A stretch of DNA of 64,000 nt from an uncultured Desulfobacter sp. GTDB lineage: Bacteria > Desulfobacterota > Desulfobacteria > Desulfobacterales > Desulfobacteraceae. The notes under the pieces are model-generated. The model was not told where the DNA came from. It saw nothing but the letters and a program-made list of their open reading frames with translations, and did no database searches. Numbering within the stretch: the first letter of the stretch is position 1; the number at the start of each line of letters is the position of its first letter. The translations under genes were made by a program, and so were the position numbers. Below are positions 50,760 to 59,871 of this stretch, one piece after another. The stretch is taken from assembly GCF_963677125.1 (NCBI RefSeq), contig NZ_OY781882.1, forward strand, positions 690,501 through 754,500, given 5' to 3'.

Positions 50760-51737
50760 ATGCGTTATTATTTAAATACTCAAACCGATCCCGCGTTCAA
50801 TCTTGCTGCCGAAGAATATTTGTTGAAAAATACCAATGAAGACTGTTGCATGCTCTGGCGTAATCACAATACAATTGTTGTCGGCAGAAATCAGAACACC
50901 TTATCCCAGATCAATCCTGAATTTGTACGGGAACACGACATCAACGTGGTGCGGCGAATCACAGGCGGCGGGGCGGTCTACCATGATCTGGGAAATATCA
51001 ACTTTACATTCATCAAGGTGGGTGAACAGGTAAAAAAAATTGATTTTGCCGTCTATACCCGACCCATCCTTGAGTATCTCAATCAAATGGCTGTGCCGGC
51101 CAGGCTTGACGGGCGCAATGACCTTACCGTGGACGGGCTTAAAATTTCCGGAAATGCCCAGCATATCCATAAAAATAGGGTCCTTCATCATGGCACCCTT
51201 CTTTTTGATGTGAACCTGGAAATGTTGGCCACCGTGCTTTTGGTGGATCCAGAGAAATACAGGGACAAGGCTGTGCAGTCCATCCGAAGCCGGGTAACCA
51301 ATATCAGAAAATATCTTTTGGACCACCCAACGGTTGAACAATTTATGGAAGACCTTGGCCGGTATATGCAAAAAGCCTATCATGCGGTATTAACCCGGTT
51401 CAGTGATGATGATCTTAAGCAAATTAACGATCTTGTCCAGAAAAGATATCGGCAGTGGAACTGGAATTTTGGTGACTCCCCGGCCTATGATTTTTCCAGA
51501 TCCACCCGTACCCCCGGCGGCACTATTGATATCCGGATGACAGTCAAAGACGGCACAATTCACCGCATTCGTATTTTTGGTGATTTTTTCGGCATTGATC
51601 CTGTCAGCGATATGGAAAAGCGGCTTACAGGATGCCGTCATGATCATCAGTCCATCAAAAAGATATTGAATGCTGTTGATATAGAACGCTATATTAAAGA
51701 TGTGACAGTTGATCAACTGCTTCATTGCATGTTTTGA
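50760..51737 (+). CDS. lplA: Lipoate-protein ligase A
   Basis: Attaches lipoate (via lipoyl-AMP) to lipoyl domains such as K43 of the AcoC protein encoded 6 kb upstream. 325 residues. The catalytic domain carries WRNHNTIVVGRNQN, RRITGGGAVYHDLGNINFTF and DGLKISGNAQ with the active-site Lys. A C-terminal accessory domain follows (FSRSTRTPGGTIDIRM, as in E. coli LplA). AGGA eight bases before the ATG. It lies just beyond the aco operon and is followed by a thioesterase gene after 20 bases. Confidence 0.94.
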   Translation: MRYYLNTQTDPAFNLAAEEYLLKNTNEDCCMLWRNHNTIVVGRNQNTLSQINPEFVREHDINVVRRITGGGAVYHDLGNINFTFIKVGEQVKKIDFAVYTRPILEYLNQMAVPARLDGRNDLTVDGLKISGNAQHIHKNRVLHHGTLLFDVNLEMLATVLLVDPEKYRDKAVQSIRSRVTNIRKYLLDHPTVEQFMEDLGRYMQKAYHAVLTRFSDDDLKQINDLVQKRYRQWNWNFGDSPAYDFSRSTRTPGGTIDIRMTVKDGTIHRIRIFGDFFGIDPVSDMEKRLTGCRHDHQSIKKILNAVDIERYIKDVTVDQLLHCMF

Positions 51738-51757
51738 ATATTTAAAAAGGAGTTTTT

Positions 51758-52141
51758 ATGGATATCATAACCCATCAATTAATAGACAATGAACTGTGCG
51801 GAACACCCGTTATGGTGGAAGGCGGAAAGAGCCGTGTGGAATATGCGACCACGCCCAGAATGGCGGCCGATGACTCAGGTCTGGTGCATGGCGGATTTAT
51901 TTTTGGGCTTGCCGACTATGCTGCCATGCTTGCAGTCAACCACCCTAATGTTGTTCTTGGTGTGGCAGATGTTAAATTTTTAAAACCTGTCAAAGCAGGC
52001 GAGTCCGTAAATGCCCAAGCCATTGTCACATCAGTGTCCGGTAAAAAACAGATGGTCAGCGTTGAGGTTAAACGTGAAGATGAGGTGGTTTTCAAAGGGG
52101 AATTTTCCTGCTTTGTTCTGGAAAAACACGTTCTTGGATAA
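51758..52141 (+). CDS. PaaI-type hotdog-fold thioesterase
   Basis: 127-residue hotdog protein, probably hydrolysing an acyl- or aryl-CoA. The signature SGLVHGGFIFGLADYAAMLAVN contains the HGG and acidic residue typical of PaaI/YbgC relatives. The rest is the usual five-strand pattern (VADVKFLKPVKAGESVNAQA). AAGGAG before the ATG. Likely co-transcribed with lplA. The substrate is unknown. Confidence 0.85.
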   Translation: MDIITHQLIDNELCGTPVMVEGGKSRVEYATTPRMAADDSGLVHGGFIFGLADYAAMLAVNHPNVVLGVADVKFLKPVKAGESVNAQAIVTSVSGKKQMVSVEVKREDEVVFKGEFSCFVLEKHVLG

Positions 52142-52143
52142 CA

Positions 52144-52191
52144 AAAATCCCAAGCGCCCATGTTTCACCAATGCAGGGCGCTTGGAATTTT
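52144..52191 (+). terminator. Terminator after the lplA-thioesterase pair
   Basis: CCAAGCGCCC (52150-52159) pairs with GGGCGCTTGG (52176-52185), extended by AAAAT/ATTTT outer arms that supply a T-run. Confidence 0.75.
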
Positions 52192-52213
52192 GTGAACTAT
52201 TTTAAGCGTTTTT

Positions 52214-52307
52214 TATAAGAAAGTCTGTGTGAACTACAGAGATCTTTCAAACTTTGTTGTGGGCTAAGCCTGGCAGATGATATGTCAGGTCGGCCCATGG
52301 CCGTTAT
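52214..52307 (-). repeat. About 94-base intergenic repeat, copy 1
   Basis: Shares TATAAGAAA, ACAGAGAT, TTTCAA, GTTGTGG and a closing GGCC/GACC-GTTAT with 54377-54468 in the same orientation. On the minus strand it begins two bases after the stop of the 108-residue protein gene. It contains CGGCC/GGCCG and CCTG/CAGG stems. Confidence 0.6.
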
Positions 52308-52308
52308 T

Positions 52309-52635
52309 TTAAGCGTCTTGGGGTGTTTTGATCATATCGCTTTCCATCATGTCAGCAATACCTAACGCGGAATTCAGGGCATCATTAATCATGAAAAGCT
52401 GAATCTTTAATGTTTTTAATGAAGCCGGCGTGGCCGCGATCTGTTCCTCTGACGCAAGAAGTGACGAAAACATGTCTGCTTTCTGGGCAAACCCGGACAA
52501 ACGATCACTGAATTGGACGATCTGCTTTGCCCACTTGTCCCGTTCTTCCCTTGTGAGTTCGATATTTGCGTTGTCAGTGCCGTTAATCAGGTGGTCAATC
52601 TGGTACTCCTGGGGGTTGGCAATGATTTCGTACAT
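52309..52635 (-). CDS. Hypothetical protein, 108 residues
   Basis: I do not recognise this family. The protein is acidic and mostly helical (LTREERDKWAKQIVQFSDRL, then IQLFMINDALNSALGIADMM) with no signal peptide, transmembrane segment or Cys. AAAGGAG nine bases before the ATG supports translation. It has its own intergenic repeat directly after the stop codon. Confidence 0.65.
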   Translation of the reverse strand: MYEIIANPQEYQIDHLINGTDNANIELTREERDKWAKQIVQFSDRLSGFAQKADMFSSLLASEEQIAATPASLKTLKIQLFMINDALNSALGIADMMESDMIKTPQDA

Positions 52636-52958
52636 AGTTCGTGCTCCTTTTCGTTTAAAAGTCCAAACCGATGACCAAGTAAAATTTTTGCCTTCAAAGC
52701 ATGGTGTCCGGCCAGGGACAACGCCACACTCATAGTATGTCCGATGTCTGGTCAGAGGCCATAACGCGGTAAGGTAAAAATTTTTTAAGACGCCATCAAA
52801 TTTTGAGAAGAATAAGCGGGCGCAGGGTGTTAGTCAAGCTTAGATGCTGAGAACATTGAAGATTCAATTGTGTTTTGTCCAAAGATGATTCTAACAAGCC
52901 TCTAATGTTGGCATTCAAATGACTTTTTTTATTTTGTATACTTGAATAAGAATTCATT
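52636..52958. other. Intergenic region, nothing recognised
   Basis: 323 bases between the tolC-like gene end and the 108-residue gene start. Apart from the AAAGGAG ribosome site at its left end I see no gene, clear terminator or known element. The stretch 52700-52770 is GC-richer than its flanks and could be another repeat, but no second copy was found in the window. Confidence 0.4.
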
Positions 52959-54263
52959 TTATTTTTCTTGTAAAAAATAACCCAGAATATCTCCCTGGGT
53001 GTAAATAATTTTCAATATCGACAGATAAAAGGATGAGCGGGCATTGGATATGCGCCGTTGGGCATCTACAAGCAATGTGTTGGCGTCCATGACATCAATA
53101 CTGTCTGCCATACCGTATTTGAACTGCATCTGAACGGCATTGAAATTTTCCTCGGCAGATTTGACTTCATCAGCAAGATTAATCAGGGTAGATTTTGCGG
53201 TGTTAAATTCCAGAAAAGACTGCTTTGATTCAAGGATAACCACCTTTTTTTCGTTGGCCAGGGACTGCGCTGCCTGGCGCAGTCGTGCCACAGCCTGGCG
53301 TACCTGGGCACGCCGCAAACCACCGTCAAACAGGGTAAATACGAGCTGGGCCTGGATGTATGCCTCTTCGGTATCATATTTCGTTTGGGTTCCGGGTCCC
53401 GTATCATAGGAAATGTCTTTTTCCCGGTAACCGCCTTCAAGTTCAATACTGGGCCAGTAGTCACCCCTTTCATAGGCAATGGTTCGCCGGGCAATCTCAA
53501 CATCTTTTTTGGCTTCCATGATTTCATAACGGTTTTCAAGGGCATGGGCTTTTATCTGTTCAAGGGTGACTGAAAAATTTTCAACTTCTTTGATATCTCC
53601 CGGAGCAATGGAAAATTGATCTTCTATGCCGGTAAGCCTTACGATGCCGGCCTTGGCTGTTCGAACATTATTAATCGCCACAATCTGGTTGGTTTTGGCC
53701 TTTGACAATTCCGCCTGGGCCCGGAACAGGGCCGTCTTTGTCACACTGCCCACAGAGAGTTTTTCATTCACTGAATTTTTGTATATGTTCAAGCGTTCAA
53801 CTTCGGCATCCGCCACCTCCACCAGGCGTTTTAAATTCAATGCCTGGATATAGGCTTGAGACACCTGGAAAATATAGTTGCTGCGAATGGCTTGTTCTGA
53901 AAATTTTGCCTTTTCAATGCTTTTTTTACTGACATCATAGGCGATCAGCTCTTTGCCGTTCAGCGTAAATGACTGGGTGAGTTTTCCGCCTAATGTATTG
54001 ACATCCGGCGTATAAATATCATCGTTTTTATAATTCAGGTAACTGCCGTACAGCGCAGCGGAAGGGATAAGAACGGACTGGGCCCGTTTTTTGTCCTGTT
54101 CTGCAATGTACGTCTGTTCTTTAGCAATCTGGATGGTTTCTGCATTTTTATTGGCCACTTGGCACAATTGTTTCAAAGTATACGACGGTTCGCAGAAGGC
54201 TTGTCCGGCAAATCCGAAAACCAGTAATAAGAATGCCTGGACACAGCTATGAATTTTTTTCAT
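52959..54263 (-). CDS. TolC-family outer-membrane efflux/secretion protein
   Basis: Outer-membrane channel component of 434 residues. A signal peptide covers about 1-23 (MKKIHSCVQAFLLLVFGF..., cleavage near AFC). Two OEP repeats of long helices follow (YTLKQLCQVANKNAETIQIA and ALENRYEIMEAKKDVEIA), with barrel strands between. The ATG at 54263 is preferred over a TTG at 54290 because it gives a clean MKKIHS signal sequence. No inner-membrane pump or adaptor gene is adjacent, so its partner and substrate are unknown. Confidence 0.9.
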   Translation of the reverse strand: MKKIHSCVQAFLLLVFGFAGQAFCEPSYTLKQLCQVANKNAETIQIAKEQTYIAEQDKKRAQSVLIPSAALYGSYLNYKNDDIYTPDVNTLGGKLTQSFTLNGKELIAYDVSKKSIEKAKFSEQAIRSNYIFQVSQAYIQALNLKRLVEVADAEVERLNIYKNSVNEKLSVGSVTKTALFRAQAELSKAKTNQIVAINNVRTAKAGIVRLTGIEDQFSIAPGDIKEVENFSVTLEQIKAHALENRYEIMEAKKDVEIARRTIAYERGDYWPSIELEGGYREKDISYDTGPGTQTKYDTEEAYIQAQLVFTLFDGGLRRAQVRQAVARLRQAAQSLANEKKVVILESKQSFLEFNTAKSTLINLADEVKSAEENFNAVQMQFKYGMADSIDVMDANTLLVDAQRRISNARSSFYLSILKIIYTQGDILGYFLQEK

Positions 54264-54376
54264 ATTTAATTTTCCCAGTCCCTTTTTCAAAAAAGCATAT
54301 TAATTAATACAGCCCTTTAAACTTTTGTTGTGGGTCGAGCATACGTATTGATAGATCCAGCCAATCCATGACTGTT

Positions 54377-54468
54377 TATAAGAAACTCTCTATAAGTCAC
54401 AGAGATGTTTCAATATTCGTTGTGGTCCGAATCACGGTCAAAGACCAAGGACGGTCCGTGACCGTTAT
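54377..54468 (-). repeat. About 92-base intergenic repeat, copy 2
   Basis: Second copy of the 52214-52307 element in the same orientation, here 39 bases after the acyl-CoA ligase stop on the minus strand. The partial unit at 54313-54376 (GTTGTGGG ... CCATGACTGTT) looks like the matching half of another copy in tandem. The stem TCACGG/CCGTGA lies inside. Confidence 0.6.
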
Positions 54469-54507
54469 ACCAGAGTTGGCAATAATTTCAAAAAGGAATC
54501 AACCTGG

Positions 54508-56250
54508 CTATAAGGATATTTCATCTTCGGTTCTAAGCTGAGAATTCACTAAAAATGGTGATTGTTTACTGTACTCTTGGGTTTTCAATTCTTTTTTTAA
54601 AATTTTTCCAATATTGGATTTGGGCAGTTCTTTTCTGAACGCTACAGCCACAGGAAGTTTGTACTTGGCAAGCTTGGTCGCGCAATAGTCAATAATTTCT
54701 TTTTCCGTCATTGTCTCTTCTTCCTTGAGGACAACAAACGCTTTGACTGCTTCACCGCGTTTGGGGTGGGGGATGCCGACAACACAAGCCTCAAGAATTT
54801 TTGGATGCTCATACAGTACTTCGTCAATATCCCTGGGATAGACATTGTAACCGCTTGAGACAATCACATCCTTTATACGGTCTACAATATAGAAATAACC
54901 GTTTTCGTCCATTTGAGCAATGTCTCCTGAGCGCAGAAAGCCATCTTTGGTGATGGCTTTAGTTGTGGCATCAGGCTGGTTTAGATAGCCTTTCATGACC
55001 TGCGGACCTTTGATGAGAAGTTCGCCGGACTCTCCTGTAGGCACCTGTCTGGTATAGTCTTCAAGGTCCACAATTTTGCAGATCGTGTCGGGGAGGGGAA
55101 GTCCAATACTGCCCACAACCCGTTTGCCCTGAAAGGGATTCATATGGGTCACCGGCGTGCATTCAGTGAGGCCAAAGCCTTCCACGATAATCGAGTCTGT
55201 TTTTTCCTGAAAACTATTGATGATCTCCAGTGGAAGGGGCGCAGAACCGGAAAAACTGGCCCTTATTGAACTTAGATCGGTTTTCTCCATATCCGGATGG
55301 TCCAATATTCCGATGTACATGGTGGGCACCATAGGGGCAAAGGATACTTTGTATTTGGAAATGGCTTCTATCAGCTGCTTGGACTGGGGTTTGGGTAAAA
55401 GTACATTCCGCCACCCCATTTTGACGGCATAGTTCATGGACGTGGACATACCGAATACATGGAAAAAGGGAAGGGCACCCAGCATGGTCTCCTGTCCTTT
55501 CACAAATTCGGGAAACCAGGCTTCAAGCTGCTGAACCTGGTAAGAGATATTTTTGTGGGTGAGCATGACCCCTTTGGAAGCCCCTGTGGTGCCGCCGGTA
55601 TATTGGTACATGGCCACATCGTCCATGGTCACATCCGCCTGACCTGTGTCTGGAGGAGATTCGGCAACTAAATCCTGGAAGTCATAAAGGCCGGGGGCTG
55701 GAGGGACATCTTTGGCCAGACCTTTTTTGGGGGCTGCTAAGGGGAAAAGCAAACGTTTAAAAAAAGAAAGGTAAGTACCGATGGATGCATAAACGATAGA
55801 TTCAATATTTGTTTTTTCCCGCAGTTCGAACATACGGTCTACTAAAATATCTTGTGTGATCAGAAGTTTGGCGCCTGAATCGGTTAACTGACGCTCAATT
55901 TCTCTGTCTGCGTATAGGGGATTATTCAATACAACAATACCGCCAATTTTTAATGTGGCATAATAAGCGACCACGCAAGGGATAATATTAGGCAGCAAAA
56001 TTGCCACACGGTCCCCTTTTTTTATGCCCAATTCCTTCAGGGCCGTGGCAAATCTGCAAACAGTGTCGTTGAGATGCGTATACGTCATGGCGTATCCCTG
56101 GAAGATCAAGGCCGGGTTATCGGGAAAGTTTTTTGCTGATTGTTCAAGATACTGAGGAATCAGAATGTTCTGATAGTCAACGTGCAAGGGAATACCTTGG
56201 GCATAGGATTCGGTCCAGATTTTTTTTTCATAAGCACTTGTGTCCGACAA
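54508..56250 (-). CDS. fadD: Long-chain fatty acid-CoA ligase
   Basis: AMP-forming acyl-CoA synthetase of 580 residues that activates fatty acids with ATP and CoA at the inner membrane. The ATP loop is YTGGTTGASKGVMLTH, the adenylate motifs are GFGLTECTP and GELLIKGPQVMKGYL, and the C-terminal hinge is DRIKDVIVSSGYNVYPRDID with the catalytic Lys in LPKSNIGKILKKELK. TTG start at 56250 with GAGGAG seven bases ahead. It stands as a single gene. Chain-length preference cannot be read from sequence. Confidence 0.9.
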   Translation of the reverse strand: MSDTSAYEKKIWTESYAQGIPLHVDYQNILIPQYLEQSAKNFPDNPALIFQGYAMTYTHLNDTVCRFATALKELGIKKGDRVAILLPNIIPCVVAYYATLKIGGIVVLNNPLYADREIERQLTDSGAKLLITQDILVDRMFELREKTNIESIVYASIGTYLSFFKRLLFPLAAPKKGLAKDVPPAPGLYDFQDLVAESPPDTGQADVTMDDVAMYQYTGGTTGASKGVMLTHKNISYQVQQLEAWFPEFVKGQETMLGALPFFHVFGMSTSMNYAVKMGWRNVLLPKPQSKQLIEAISKYKVSFAPMVPTMYIGILDHPDMEKTDLSSIRASFSGSAPLPLEIINSFQEKTDSIIVEGFGLTECTPVTHMNPFQGKRVVGSIGLPLPDTICKIVDLEDYTRQVPTGESGELLIKGPQVMKGYLNQPDATTKAITKDGFLRSGDIAQMDENGYFYIVDRIKDVIVSSGYNVYPRDIDEVLYEHPKILEACVVGIPHPKRGEAVKAFVVLKEEETMTEKEIIDYCATKLAKYKLPVAVAFRKELPKSNIGKILKKELKTQEYSKQSPFLVNSQLRTEDEISL

Positions 56251-56548
56251 GGCTTTCTCCTCTGAATAAGAATGATTGAAAATCTAAAGGAAAACAATAA
56301 GCATGAGTAGTATAGTAATTGATAGAAAGAAATGAATTGCCCTGTCAAGGGAAAAGTAGGGAATCATTAAAATATGTTAAATTTTGTAAAAGAACAGGCT
56401 TCGGCGTAAAATTGACCTTTACTAAAGGTTGTCAAATTTAACCATTAGATGGGTTTTTTAATGGAATTGTGTTTGCACCGGCATTGCAGGCGCAAACCGA
56501 TGCAAATATTTTTTATGTATCATTTTTTGGGGGGGAGAAGGTGTTAAA

Positions 56549-57211
56549 TTAGTCCAGTAGTGAGCCTGAACCACCCTTTCTGGAAGATATACTCAGACCA
56601 ATAACCCAGCCAAGGAGAAGTACGACGACGCCGGCCAGAAACCATTTGATCATGCCGGTTTTAAATAAGAATTCGTTATTTCCTTTTTGCTGGGCAAGCT
56701 CGCTTGACAAAGATTTGTTTCGAGCTTTGAGCTGTTTATTTTCTTCTAACGTATCGGTTACGTTCGCGGCGGCTGCCTTAAGCGCAGTGTATTTTGATTT
56801 TAGTGCTTCATGGTCTTGGATCAGGGCTTGGTTCTCTTTTTTAAGCTGTTCCATAACAACCTGGTCTGCCTTTACCGACAATGCCTTTATTTTTTCTTCA
56901 AGGGCGGCATTTTCTTTTTTTAACCGGTCTATGATTATTGATTTAGGCGGATCCGTTACAACATAACTTTTATCCACCCATCCCTGCTCTCCGGATGCAA
57001 GTGCCACCTTAAGGTATCCGTTTTTTTCTGTAATTACGGTTAAAGGGGTATCGCTTTTTAAGGCGGAAAGAACAGGGTAGTTAGTGCCGGGTCCTTCCCT
57101 GAATGTGAGAATGAGCATATCAGAGACATAAGCGGTCTGGGCATGGCATAACACTGCAGTCCCGGTAATTATTAGAACAACCGCACAAATTCGTGAAAAT
57201 AGCTTCGTCAT
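56549..57211 (-). CDS. SH3-domain membrane protein (TIGR04211 type, YgiM-like)
   Basis: 220-residue exported, membrane-anchored protein. The signal peptide is about 1-24. A bacterial SH3 domain covers about 27-87 (YVSDMLILTFREGPGTNYPVL..., GEQGWVDKSYV). A coiled coil is at about 93-180 (DRLKKENAALEEKIKALS, ENKQLKARNKSLSSELAQQK). A C-terminal transmembrane helix is at about 187-208 (WFLAGVVVLLLGWVIGLSIS), followed by a basic tail. This matches the domain order of E. coli YgiM. Family function is unclear, probably at the cell envelope. AAGGAGG before the ATG. Confidence 0.87.
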   Translation of the reverse strand: MTKLFSRICAVVLIITGTAVLCHAQTAYVSDMLILTFREGPGTNYPVLSALKSDTPLTVITEKNGYLKVALASGEQGWVDKSYVVTDPPKSIIIDRLKKENAALEEKIKALSVKADQVVMEQLKKENQALIQDHEALKSKYTALKAAAANVTDTLEENKQLKARNKSLSSELAQQKGNNEFLFKTGMIKWFLAGVVVLLLGWVIGLSISSRKGGSGSLLD

Positions 57212-57370
57212 TATTTTTTGCCTCCTTAACAGTTTTTAGTTAATTATCAGTCCTTCCTTGTTTTTACAACACCCGGAATGTAAAAAAAACTTGCCAAACC
57301 GCTTGGAACATGGGATCAATCATTACCCCCTGTCATTAATTACAGTCTGTTAAATTAAAACGGTTGGTGT

Positions 57371-58813
57371 ATGAACCAGGACTCTTTCAAGAAATTATGT
57401 ATTGCCAATATCCTTAACGGGGTATCTGACGGGTTGCGCAAATACTCCAATCCCAGCCGTGTTGCACTGCTGTTTGCACCGGGGCCGGATGATCCTGTTC
57501 AGGTATTTGACCCCCAGGATCTTTTGTTTGGGCATGAAACCGTACTTGAGGAAGTCTTTGTTGTTAATGAGGAACGCTGGCGGCAAGAGATTGTAGAACA
57601 GATTGAAGGTCAGCCAAAAGGCCTTTTGATCCCCCAGGAAACATTAGGATTGTCAGGGCTTATCGCATTTGCCGGCGCAAGCAGCGAATTTTTTTATCAG
57701 GTCTGGTTTACCGAGCACCATCCTGACATGTGTTCCATCAAGCCGACGGAAAAATGGCTGGAACAGGCTGCGTCTCTGCTTGTCCATGACTATACCTCGG
57801 GAAATCCCCCCATCAACTGTTCGGATTATGTGCTCAAAAATTATGCACTCCAGGCCATAGCTGATTATATGGTGGACGAACGCAACAGTCATCTAGGCTA
57901 TGATACCAAAATTCAGATACCAACGATTTTGAATTATATTCTCTCCATTTCAAAAACCCGCGAAGAGGGAGCCTGGGCAAGGGGAGTTCTTTTTTTTACG
58001 GATCCGGTCAATATAGATTCCATTGATTTTCTGACTATGTTTCGGCGAAATGAACGGCCGGTAATTTCCAATATCAAACACATCAGAAAGCTTCTTGTCA
58101 GCGTGGAGCGGTCAAATCGTAAACTGGTTTCCGACGGCGATTATGTTGTGGGGATCTCATTGGCCCGTGTCCCTGAGTATGCCATTATCGCTGATTTCCG
58201 GGGGGATCACGGTTTTTTGAGTCTAGGTACCCAGAAACTTGCCTCATTTTGTGACGGCAATTTTTATTCAACCACCAGGGAAAATAAGCTGGTAGAGTTG
58301 GAAGAGTTGCTTTTGGATTCACCGCTTGACATTGAAACGGCCGGCACCTTGTTCAGTGTTGTTTCCGGATTGATACACAAAGCCGGACATTCTCATTACG
58401 GCAGTACTGTGGTCATTGATATGAACGATGAACCCCTGGTACTGTCCGGGCATGTGCTGGATCCTCCGTTATGCCTTCTGGATTCTGATAATTATGAACT
58501 GGCTTCGGCATTCATGCGCATTGACGGGGCCGTCCAAATCACACCGGATGCTAAAATCCGGGGATTTGGATGTCTTTTGGACGGGCAGTCGGTCACCTGG
58601 GAAAATATGGCCCGGGGTGCCAGATACAACTCTGCATTGAGATTTTCCGCCACAACATCCAAAGTGATTGTGGTTGTCGTTTCTGCTGACAGACCCATTT
58701 CAATCATATATAACGGCATTGAGTTGAACGGCATGTCAAGGTGGAAACCCATTTACCAATATATGCCGGAAATTTTAACCCTTGAACAGCATCTGCATGG
58801 CGTGCAGATATGA
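57371..58813 (+). CDS. Diadenylate-cyclase (DisA_N/DAC) domain protein with altered RHR motif
   Basis: 480-residue cytoplasmic protein. Residues about 255-450 resemble the DAC domain that makes cyclic di-AMP. The DGA motif is present (RIDGAVQI, 385-387). The ATP-binding RHR motif is replaced by RYN (GARYNSALRFSA, 418-420). The strand KVIVVVVSADRPISIIYNG matches the family. The N-terminal 250 residues are unassigned; they may be one of the DAC-linked sensor domains. Activity therefore cannot be assumed: it may be a synthase with unusual residues or a ligand-binding relative. nagZ follows nine bases later, suggesting co-transcription and a cell-wall link. Confidence 0.75.
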   Translation: MNQDSFKKLCIANILNGVSDGLRKYSNPSRVALLFAPGPDDPVQVFDPQDLLFGHETVLEEVFVVNEERWRQEIVEQIEGQPKGLLIPQETLGLSGLIAFAGASSEFFYQVWFTEHHPDMCSIKPTEKWLEQAASLLVHDYTSGNPPINCSDYVLKNYALQAIADYMVDERNSHLGYDTKIQIPTILNYILSISKTREEGAWARGVLFFTDPVNIDSIDFLTMFRRNERPVISNIKHIRKLLVSVERSNRKLVSDGDYVVGISLARVPEYAIIADFRGDHGFLSLGTQKLASFCDGNFYSTTRENKLVELEELLLDSPLDIETAGTLFSVVSGLIHKAGHSHYGSTVVIDMNDEPLVLSGHVLDPPLCLLDSDNYELASAFMRIDGAVQITPDAKIRGFGCLLDGQSVTWENMARGARYNSALRFSATTSKVIVVVVSADRPISIIYNGIELNGMSRWKPIYQYMPEILTLEQHLHGVQI

Positions 58814-58822
58814 TAATTTTTT

Positions 58823-59821
58823 ATGACTCAATTTGATTTTGAATCACTTTCCGATCTGGCCGGCCAGCGTTTGATGCTCGGGTTTGACGGTCAGACCCTT
58901 AATACTGAATTAAAACATCTGATAAAAGAGTACAGGACCGGGGGAATTATCCTGTTTCGGCCCAATATTGAATCACCGGATCAGTTGCGCCGTTTGTGCA
59001 TGGATGCGCGAAACTATGCACTGGATCAAGGTTTACCGGATCTGTTTGTGGCCGTGGATCAGGAAGGCGGTCAGGTGGCAAGGCTGCGTAAACCCTTCAC
59101 TGAATTTCCCGGCAACCCCCATATGACAACCCTTGAAGACGCCCGGGAATTTGCCCGGATTACAGCGTCAGAGTTGTCCGACATGGGCATTAACATGAAT
59201 ATGGCCCCGGTGATGGATGTGGCGCTGCCGGATGTGGATTCCATCATGAAAGACCGGGTGTTTACAGGCAATGAAAATCGTGTGGCTGAACTTGGTACTG
59301 AAGTGATTCAGGGTCTTCAAAAGGGTGGGGTTATGGCTGTAGCCAAACATTTCCCCGGTATCGGCAGAACAGTAAAGGATTCCCATTTTTTTCTGCCTGA
59401 ACTGGAAACGGAACTGTCCGATTTAAAACAGACGGATCTGATCCCTTTTGAAGCTGCGAAAAAAGCGCAGGTATCCGGGATGATGCTTTCTCATATTTTG
59501 TATACCAGGCTGGATGCGAATTGGCAGGCCAGCTTGTCAAAGACCATTGCATATGATCTGTTAAGAAAGGACATGGGATATCAAGGGATTGTCATGACCG
59601 ACGATCTTGATATGAAGGCCATCAGTCATGATATGGATACCTGTATTTACAGGATTATGGCAGCGCAGATCGATATCGCGCTTGTTTGTCATGCCGGGCC
59701 CAATATTGCCGAAGCCAGGAACGCTGTCATGGGGTATCTTGAAAAGGACAAGGAATTGTTTGAATCCGGTATAGCCTGTGTGAAAAGAATTTTAGCGGCA
59801 AAGGAACAGTTTCTGGCTTGA
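58823..59821 (+). CDS. nagZ: Beta-N-acetylhexosaminidase NagZ (GH3)
   Basis: Cytoplasmic peptidoglycan-recycling glycosidase that releases GlcNAc from muropeptides. 332 residues of the GH3 family. VDQEGGQVARLR and the NagZ loop KHFPGIGRTVKDSH (general acid His of the KHFPG..DSH motif) are present, and the nucleophile Asp lies in VMTDDLDMKAIS. The gene follows the DAC-domain gene by nine bases and converges on tsaD. A short CAATTCAT/ATGAATTG stem at 59850-59869 lies between them. Confidence 0.92.
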   Translation: MTQFDFESLSDLAGQRLMLGFDGQTLNTELKHLIKEYRTGGIILFRPNIESPDQLRRLCMDARNYALDQGLPDLFVAVDQEGGQVARLRKPFTEFPGNPHMTTLEDAREFARITASELSDMGINMNMAPVMDVALPDVDSIMKDRVFTGNENRVAELGTEVIQGLQKGGVMAVAKHFPGIGRTVKDSHFFLPELETELSDLKQTDLIPFEAAKKAQVSGMMLSHILYTRLDANWQASLSKTIAYDLLRKDMGYQGIVMTDDLDMKAISHDMDTCIYRIMAAQIDIALVCHAGPNIAEARNAVMGYLEKDKELFESGIACVKRILAAKEQFLA

Positions 59822-59871
59822 GCTGTGTTTTTATGTGCTTACGTGGCACCAATTCATTTGCATGAATTGAA

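Noticed and set aside
52430..52735. 101-codon plus-strand frame over the 108-residue protein gene
   Set aside because: The minus-strand gene has a strong ribosome site and a more protein-like sequence; the plus-strand frame has neither.
59850..59869. Terminator between nagZ and tsaD
   Set aside because: The CAATTCAT/ATGAATTG stem is short, AT-rich and lacks a T-run, so it is mentioned only with nagZ.
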